Assembly: GCA_001303785.1 (NCBI GenBank)
Contig: LJUJ01000020.1
Span: 1 to 34,299, forward strand
DNA from: Caldifarciminota bacterium SM23_42
Lineage (GTDB): Bacteria; Hydrothermota; Tepidihabitantia; SM23-42
Length of the DNA stretch: 34,299 bases
Direction: 5' to 3'
The stretch's first letter is position 1; the number at the start of each line of letters is the position of its first letter. Position numbers and translations under genes: made by a program. This document shows, piece after piece, positions 30,427-34,299 of the stretch. The notes below the pieces were generated by a model. That model made no database searches. It worked only from the letters and a program-made list of their open reading frames with translations, and was not told the origin of the DNA.

Positions 30427-30882
30427 ATGATGAAAGTGATGTACAAACACACGAATATTATTGCACAGGATTGGCGTGCGTTAGCTCGCTTTTACGAAAA
30501 AGCCTTTGACTGCGTGCGCGTTCCCCCAGTGCGTCGATTGTCTGGCTCATGGCTGGAGAAAGGCACAGGTATATCTGCAGCAAAGCTATCCGGAGTACAC
30601 CTCCGCTTACCCGGTCATGGCTCCAAAGGGCCAACGCTAGAAATATTCCAGTTTGCACAAAACGAAGCCAGAATACAGCCCACACAAGCGAATCGTGAGG
30701 GGCTCGCCCATATTGCATTCGAAGTCGATGATATCGAACACGCAATGTCAGAAGTTCTAAGGTACGGCGGGAAGAAAGTCGGTAATTTGGTCACTCATGA
30801 TGTCGAAGGTGTAGGGACCTTATCCTTTGTTTATATGGCAGATCCGGAAGGCAACATCATCGAACTGCAGAGATGGAAATGA
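30427..30882 (+). CDS. VOC family (glyoxalase/bleomycin resistance-like) protein
   Basis: A metal-dependent vicinal-oxygen-chelate fold protein of 151 residues, or 147 if the ATG at 30439 is used. Two beta-alpha-beta modules are visible. Candidate metal ligands sit in the expected strands: His in YKHTNIIAQDW, Glu in TLEIFQF, His in GLAHIAFEVDD and Glu in GNIIELQRW. These are the positions used in glyoxalase I-like enzymes. The reaction is unknown (lactoylglutathione lyase-like, methylmalonyl-CoA epimerase-like or resistance protein are all possible). No proper Shine-Dalgarno precedes either ATG. It is a single-gene unit divergent from the HIT gene. Confidence 0.85.
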   Translation: MMKVMYKHTNIIAQDWRALARFYEKAFDCVRVPPVRRLSGSWLEKGTGISAAKLSGVHLRLPGHGSKGPTLEIFQFAQNEARIQPTQANREGLAHIAFEVDDIEHAMSEVLRYGGKKVGNLVTHDVEGVGTLSFVYMADPEGNIIELQRWK

Positions 30883-30993
30883 CCTCGCGGACAGGCGTGA
30901 ACTTCTAAGCCTCTGATCAACACAATATTGGTGTGAGGTCTCGAAATCATAGATTATGTTCTGCCGGTTTCCTCCATCTTCACCCTCATCACA

Positions 30994-31021
30994 TTGACAA
31001 GTATTTTTGCTAATCTATAAT
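30994..31021 (+). promoter_or_regulatory. Promoter of the HAD hydrolase gene, leaderless configuration
   Basis: Perfect TTGACA (30994-30999) and TATAAT (31016-31021) with a 16-bp spacer. Six bases (31022-31027) separate the -10 box from the ATG at 31028, placing the expected +1 on the A of the start codon. Confidence 0.82.
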
Positions 31022-31027
31022 GTGGAC

Positions 31028-31642
31028 ATGAAAAAGTACCAAGCCATCATCTTTGATTGTGGCGGTGTCATCTTTGATTTCTCACCTGATAATGTATTTA
31101 ATCATTGGGCAATGGTAAGTGGCGAGGACGTTGATGTAATCAGACAAAGATTCGTTCTTGACGAAAAGTATCATAAATTTGAAAAAGGGGAAATCGATGC
31201 TGTTTTATTCAGAAAGCATACCTTGAATATGCTCGAACTGAAAATCAGTGATGAGGATTTTGATAATGGTTGGAATAGTATATATATGGATTCAGTACAC
31301 GGTATCGAACAACTGCTTCAAGAATTGAAATCACAATACAGACTCGTTGCTTTGACAAACACTAATGAAATACATGCGAGAAAGTGGCCTATTCTCTATG
31401 CATCTCTACTTCGCCATTTCGAGAGAGTGTTTAGCTCTCATGAAATTCAGGCACGAAAACCAGAGAGAAAAGCTTTCGAAATAGTACTAGAACACCTTGA
31501 ATTGAATGCTGATGATGTGATATTTCTGGACGATAACCCCGAATACGTTCAAGCAGCATCGAACATGGACATAGCCGGCATTCACGTAACATCATTCAAG
31601 CAAATGGTCGAAGAACTAAGAAACCTCGGTGTTAGGATATAA
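31028..31642 (+). CDS. HAD-superfamily hydrolase (subfamily IA, YihX-like)
   Basis: A 204-residue haloacid-dehalogenase-type phosphatase. Motif I is IIFDCGGVIFDF with the nucleophile Asp at residue 10. Motif II is ALTNTNE, motif III lysine is in ARKPERKAF and motif IV is VIFLDDNPEYVQAA, so the active site is complete. The cap is alpha-helical, as in subfamily IA (YihX/alpha-D-glucose-1-phosphatase-like). The substrate is unknown. I start at ATG 31028. A TTG at 31007 would lie inside the promoter spacer, and a GTG at 31022 is in the discriminator. A leaderless mRNA is expected. Confidence 0.9.
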   Translation: MKKYQAIIFDCGGVIFDFSPDNVFNHWAMVSGEDVDVIRQRFVLDEKYHKFEKGEIDAVLFRKHTLNMLELKISDEDFDNGWNSIYMDSVHGIEQLLQELKSQYRLVALTNTNEIHARKWPILYASLLRHFERVFSSHEIQARKPERKAFEIVLEHLELNADDVIFLDDNPEYVQAASNMDIAGIHVTSFKQMVEELRNLGVRI

Positions 31643-31873
31643 GATTTAGCTGACAAGATAGCAGAACTTAGCCTTGATTGCAGTAGCCTCAAATCGCTAA
31701 ATTCAACAGCGGGGACGGGGGTTGACTTTTTGGCATAAGTTGCAACCTCTGGCTACGTGGGTTCGTTCGAAAAACTACAATTAGCTATAGTTCGAAAATG
31801 TCGATTCCACTCAGCGTCTCGACTCATCCGCCTTCGTTGAAACTACGGCGGATTCGCTTGAAGAGAAAATACT

Positions 31874-31908
31874 GAGATTGCATAGTCGCTTCGCTCCTCG
31901 CAAAGACC
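31874..31908 (-). repeat. Dispersed intergenic repeat piece (GCGAGGAGCGAAGCGAC type)
   Basis: Read on the minus strand it contains TTTGCGAGGAGCGAAGCGAC followed by ATGCAATCTCAG. This closely resembles the repeat 'TTGCGAGGAGCGAAGCGAC...GCAATCTC' that I know from between genes in many unrelated bacteria. Only this one good copy is in the window. Confidence 0.55.
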
Positions 31909-31980
31909 CCGTACATGTTCGATTTACGGAGCAAGCGCTGACGTATCATATCTCCGTCATCTGTCTTCTATCGCCGTCAC

Positions 31981-32017
31981 GATTTTTGTTCAAATCTGTG
32001 ATTTGAGATCAAAAATC
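31981..32017. repeat. Long inverted repeat (hairpin)
   Basis: GATTTTTG (31981-31988) pairs with CAAAAATC (32010-32017). Inside it TCAAATC (31990-31996) pairs with GATTTGA (32000-32006) around a TGT loop, with one asymmetric bulge. There is no adjacent T-run, so it is not a standard terminator. Confidence 0.6.
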
Positions 32018-32029
32018 AGTGTATCGAGC

Positions 32030-32067
32030 GGCAGCGAGATGAATCCAAGCGACTTATGATCGCTGCC
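32030..32067. repeat. Inverted repeat (8-bp perfect stem)
   Basis: GGCAGCGA (32030-32037) and TCGCTGCC (32060-32067) are perfect complements around a 22-base loop. It lies 50 bp from the end of the YifB fragment. Confidence 0.5.
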
Positions 32068-32119
32068 AGTGAATAATATCACCGTAATCTATTATTCTAT
32101 CACTGCCATCGACGCGGCG

Positions 32120-32620
32120 TCACAGCCGCTGCCAGACGTTCTTATCCAAGCTCCGATACTGTATTGCCTCAGCGACGTGCTGGGTTTTGATTTTGTCGAC
32201 ACCTTCGAGGTCGGCAATGGTGCGGGCGACTTTTAATACTTTGTCATAGGCGCGCGCGGAAAGGCCAAACCGCTCGATCGCGGTCTTGAGTAAGGATTGT
32301 GATTCATCGTCTATTACACAATGCTTGCGGATATCCTTTGAGCCGAGATGAGCATTGCAGTAAATCTTCTTCTTACCCTTGTAACGAGAGAGCTGAATCC
32401 CACACGCACGGTTCGCGCGGGCGCGAATATCTTCCGACGACTCACCCGGTGTCGTCGATTTGAGCTCATCGTATTTGAGTGCCGGTACCTCGATATGAAT
32501 ATCGATCCGGTCGAGCAAAGGACCAGATATCTGTGAGTGATACCGCTGGATCGCAGTCGGCGTGCATCGGCATTCATGATACGGATCCGTGAAATAACCG
32601 CACGGACATGGATTTATTGC
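32120..32620 (-). pseudogene. YifB/ComM Mg-chelatase-like ATPase, C-terminal fragment
   Basis: The reading frame carries the last third of a YifB/ComM protein. It has the zinc-binding AINPCPCGYFTDPYHECRC, the sensor region ISGPLLDRIDIHIEVPAL, and the C-terminal domain with FGLSARAYDKVLKVARTIADLEG and the family ending QYRSLDKNVW. Intact members are about 500 residues and begin with a Lon-like domain and Walker motifs, all absent here. Homology stops abruptly just before AINPCPCG (about 32620); the few codons upstream (MYSKIDFWFCK) do not fit the family. The domain order within the fragment is undamaged, so the loss looks like one recent truncation. ComM works as a branch-migration helicase in natural transformation; this remnant could not. 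Confidence 0.85.
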
Positions 32621-32656
32621 AATTTCTTTACAAAACCAAAAATCAATCTTACTGTA

Positions 32657-32812
32657 CAAAGACCCGAAACACTCCCCATCGGCTATCCAATAGGACCAAG
32701 GACCATGGGTGAACGAATCAAGAAAAAAAGGATGGATATGGGTTTGTTCCAGAAGGATGTTGCTAGAAACGTAGGCGTTGCGGATTGTGCTACAACTATT
32801 ATCTCTATCTGA
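32657..32812 (+). pseudogene. XRE-type helix-turn-helix fragment
   Basis: On the plus strand the frame reads RPETLPIGYPIGPRTMGERI and continues KKKRMDMGLFQKDVARNVGV before degenerating to ADCATTIISI and a stop. I recognise the first part as the small XRE-like regulators with the pattern 'GYP.EP.TLGE.IRKRRLDLGLLQKDVA..LGV'. The recognition helix that should follow (typically ending in a W-E) is lost. It starts about 35 bp from the break in the YifB fragment and overlaps the orphan sorting-domain tail. I see no usable start and call it a remnant. Confidence 0.7.
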
Positions 32813-32875
32813 CTTTCACCACCTTCTGCGTCACCACGCCGTCAACCTCAATAAAGTAGATACCTTTGCTTCGCA
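32805..32875 (-). pseudogene. Orphan C-terminal tail of a sorting-domain protein
   Basis: On the minus strand a frame reads RSKGIYFIEVDGVVTQKVVKVR and then TAG at 32807-32805. This is the exact ending of the secreted-protein sorting module. The serine hydrolase gene just upstream ends RGIYFIEIDDRIVQKVIKVR, a near copy. The 11-base string ATAAAGTAGAT occurs in both. The rest of the gene that owned this tail is missing. It could be a duplicated tail or the last piece of a deleted gene. Confidence 0.75.
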
Positions 32876-32919
32876 ATCGATTACAGAGATGTAAAACACT
32901 GATTACAACGATAAAGAAC

Positions 32920-34219
32920 CTACCTTACCTTGATTACTTTTTGCACGATTCTATCATCTATTTCTATAAAGTAGATGCCGCGTGTCATCTTATTCGGTTG
33001 CACAACCCTGCCTGTGATGTCAAAGACCTTGCATTGTTTATCTTTGGGCAGTTGCAGCGGGCCGCTGAAAATAGTTGGACCAGAATTCTCTACCTTGATT
33101 GGCCGAGCCAGGTTTTCATCAATACCATATTCCTGCGCATAGTCCATGAGCGCCCAGGCAATTGGAATTGTACCTGTGTAGTCTGCTTCACCATTAGTTA
33201 GAACAATAAAGGCGGAACTTTCCGCAGGACAGAAACCATAAAATGTACGAAACCCAGCAATTTCACCACTATGAAACCATATCCATCGACCTTGATCATA
33301 ATAGAAGTGCCACGTAAGGTCCAGAATTCTTGTAGAATCAACAATACCATATTGTGTTATTGCAGCAAGATGCTGAGCCAGACTGGACGTGGTTGCTCTA
33401 AGTGTTGCGGCAGGATAATATGGCATACCCCACAGACCCGTACTATCATAATGTGAACCGTTCCAATGATACCCCATGGCAACGTTATTGAGATTCAGAT
33501 TGGCAATAAACCATGAAGTTGCATCCATATCCAGAGGTTGAAAAATCGAGTCCTGGCAATGTATTGGAAAACTGTCTTCCATTGCTTCGACTAGGCAACC
33601 TAATAGTGCAACAGCAACGTTACAATAGTCATATTCTGTGCCTGGCACAGCGCTGCTATAATTGTTGGGGTTGTAGTATGTCCCACCGGGAACCAAATAA
33701 CCGCCCACGAATTCACCCAGTGCTATAGGAGAATCACCATGAACCAAATATTGACCCAAGCTATAGTCTTGTATACTTGATGTATGCGTCATCAGCATGC
33801 GAAATGTGATGGCTGAATCTGGGTGACTAGGGTTGCGAACGTTAAAGGACAGATAGTCATTGACATCATCGTCCAAGCCAAACTCACCACGTTCCCACAG
33901 TTGCATGATGGCTGTTCCAGTAATGGTTTTTGAAATCGACATGAGCGATAGCCTGTCCATTTTTGCCGCACCAGGTTGCTACGCCAGGGATATGCTCGCT
34001 TTGCATTGTTGCCCGAATAAAGGAATCTAGACCTACAGAATCGTAGCACACAGATGGGTAGTAAGGTTGGATACGGGCCATATCTTGCAAGGGATTCAAC
34101 TGCCGTAATTCAGATGGGATGATTTCTATACTTAATGCAGCCGACTGCGTCTCACTTGTTTGCGCACTGCTACCCACAAACAGTAATAAGATCGTTAAGA
34201 TTACTACATAGTTCTTCAT
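32920..34219 (-). pseudogene. Secreted serine hydrolase (beta-lactamase/class C-like) with sorting tail, frameshifted
   Basis: Two frames together make one protein. The first (from ATG 34219, GGAGG upstream) has a signal peptide (MKNYVVILTILLLFVGSSAQ) and then the family start IRATMQSEHIPGVATWCGKNGQ. In family members about 25 residues should follow before the catalytic SxxK. Here the sequence jumps directly, in another frame (near 33950), to DRLSLMSISKTITGTAIMQLWE with the SxxK (SISK). The rest is intact: TYHNP-like YNPNNYS, the Tyr motif YDYCNVA, the FHSGEIAG motif replacing KTG, and a short sorting tail. So a deletion of roughly 75-85 bases plus frame change seems to have disabled it. A sequencing error alone would not explain the missing residues. 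The -10-like TATAAT at 34299-34294 may belong to its promoter. Confidence 0.8.
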
Positions 34220-34299
34220 ACCCACCTCCTCATCTTTATACAGCATCTTGAGTCTTTGCGAACTATTGCGAAAGATTTGCTGAATACTATTACATTATA

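Larger units (their letters stand above)
31643..32119. other. Gene-free region rich in inverted repeats
   Basis: No coding sequence was recognised in these 477 bp. They hold several potential hairpins: ATCCGCC (31829-31835) with GGCGGAT (31850-31856), the two separate elements listed at 31981 and 32030, and a piece of a common dispersed repeat at 31874. GGGGACGGGGGTTGAC near 31711 looks like a promoter start but has no -10 box. The region leads into a cluster of truncated genes. Confidence 0.5.

Noticed and set aside
31711-31745. GGGGGTTGACTTTTT as a promoter
   Set aside because: No -10 box lies at 15-18 bp, and no gene follows.

Overview
The window looks like a chromosomal piece of an uncultured, anaerobic, diderm bacterium. 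The best fit is the candidate phylum WOR-3 (Stahlbacteria) or a close relative. Reasons: secreted enzymes end in a FlgD-like/type IX-style C-terminal sorting module (pattern IYD..GRLVK...WDG.D..G...P.GVYF); an oxygen-sensitive class III ribonucleotide reductase is present; lpxA and fabZ imply lipid A and an outer membrane; and intergenic DNA carries odd C/A-rich and T/G-rich word repeats. The phylum assignment is inference.

Layout. 1-2.5 kb (minus): start of a probable C25 peptidase and a secreted M14 carboxypeptidase. 2.6-3.4 kb (minus): signal peptidase I. 3.5-8.7 kb (plus): a hairpin repeat, tRNA-Val, then a tightly packed row of zinc-ribbon coiled-coil protein, RNase HI-like protein, KtrB/TrkH, a YtcJ-type amidohydrolase and a YihY membrane protein. 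8.7-9.3 kb: gene-free DNA with a second copy of the hairpin repeat. 9.3-12.3 kb (plus): nrdR-nrdD behind a promoter with two NrdR-box-like sites. 12.3-14.6 kb: MATE exporter, convergent PAP2 phosphatase, and a 31-residue bS22/mS38-like ribosomal gene divergent from PAP2. 24.6-14.6 kb (minus): hutI-ftcD, then a second promoter and a duplicated pair of TPR protein plus ExeA/MshM-type ATPase, then PHP phosphoesterase, fabZ and lpxA. 24.8-26.7 kb (minus): methyltransferase and Na+/Ca2+-exchanger-type transporter. From about 26.7 kb to the end the DNA is AT-richer and more accessory: secreted esterase, methyltransferase, HIT protein, VOC protein, HAD hydrolase, then a graveyard of gene fragments (YifB/ComM C-terminus, XRE helix-turn-helix piece, orphan sorting-domain tail) and a frameshifted serine hydrolase.

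The most consistent regulatory signal is a set of eleven very clean sigma-70-type promoters (TTGACA/TTGACT and TATAAT or one mismatch), ten of them with exactly 16 bp between boxes. In four genes (lepB, PAP2, hutI, HAD hydrolase) the -10 box ends only 5-7 bases before the start codon, so leaderless mRNAs are predicted. The best candidate for an undescribed system is the duplicated TPR/ExeA-ATPase operon, which resembles the MshM/MshN pair of pilus systems but has no pilus genes beside it here.
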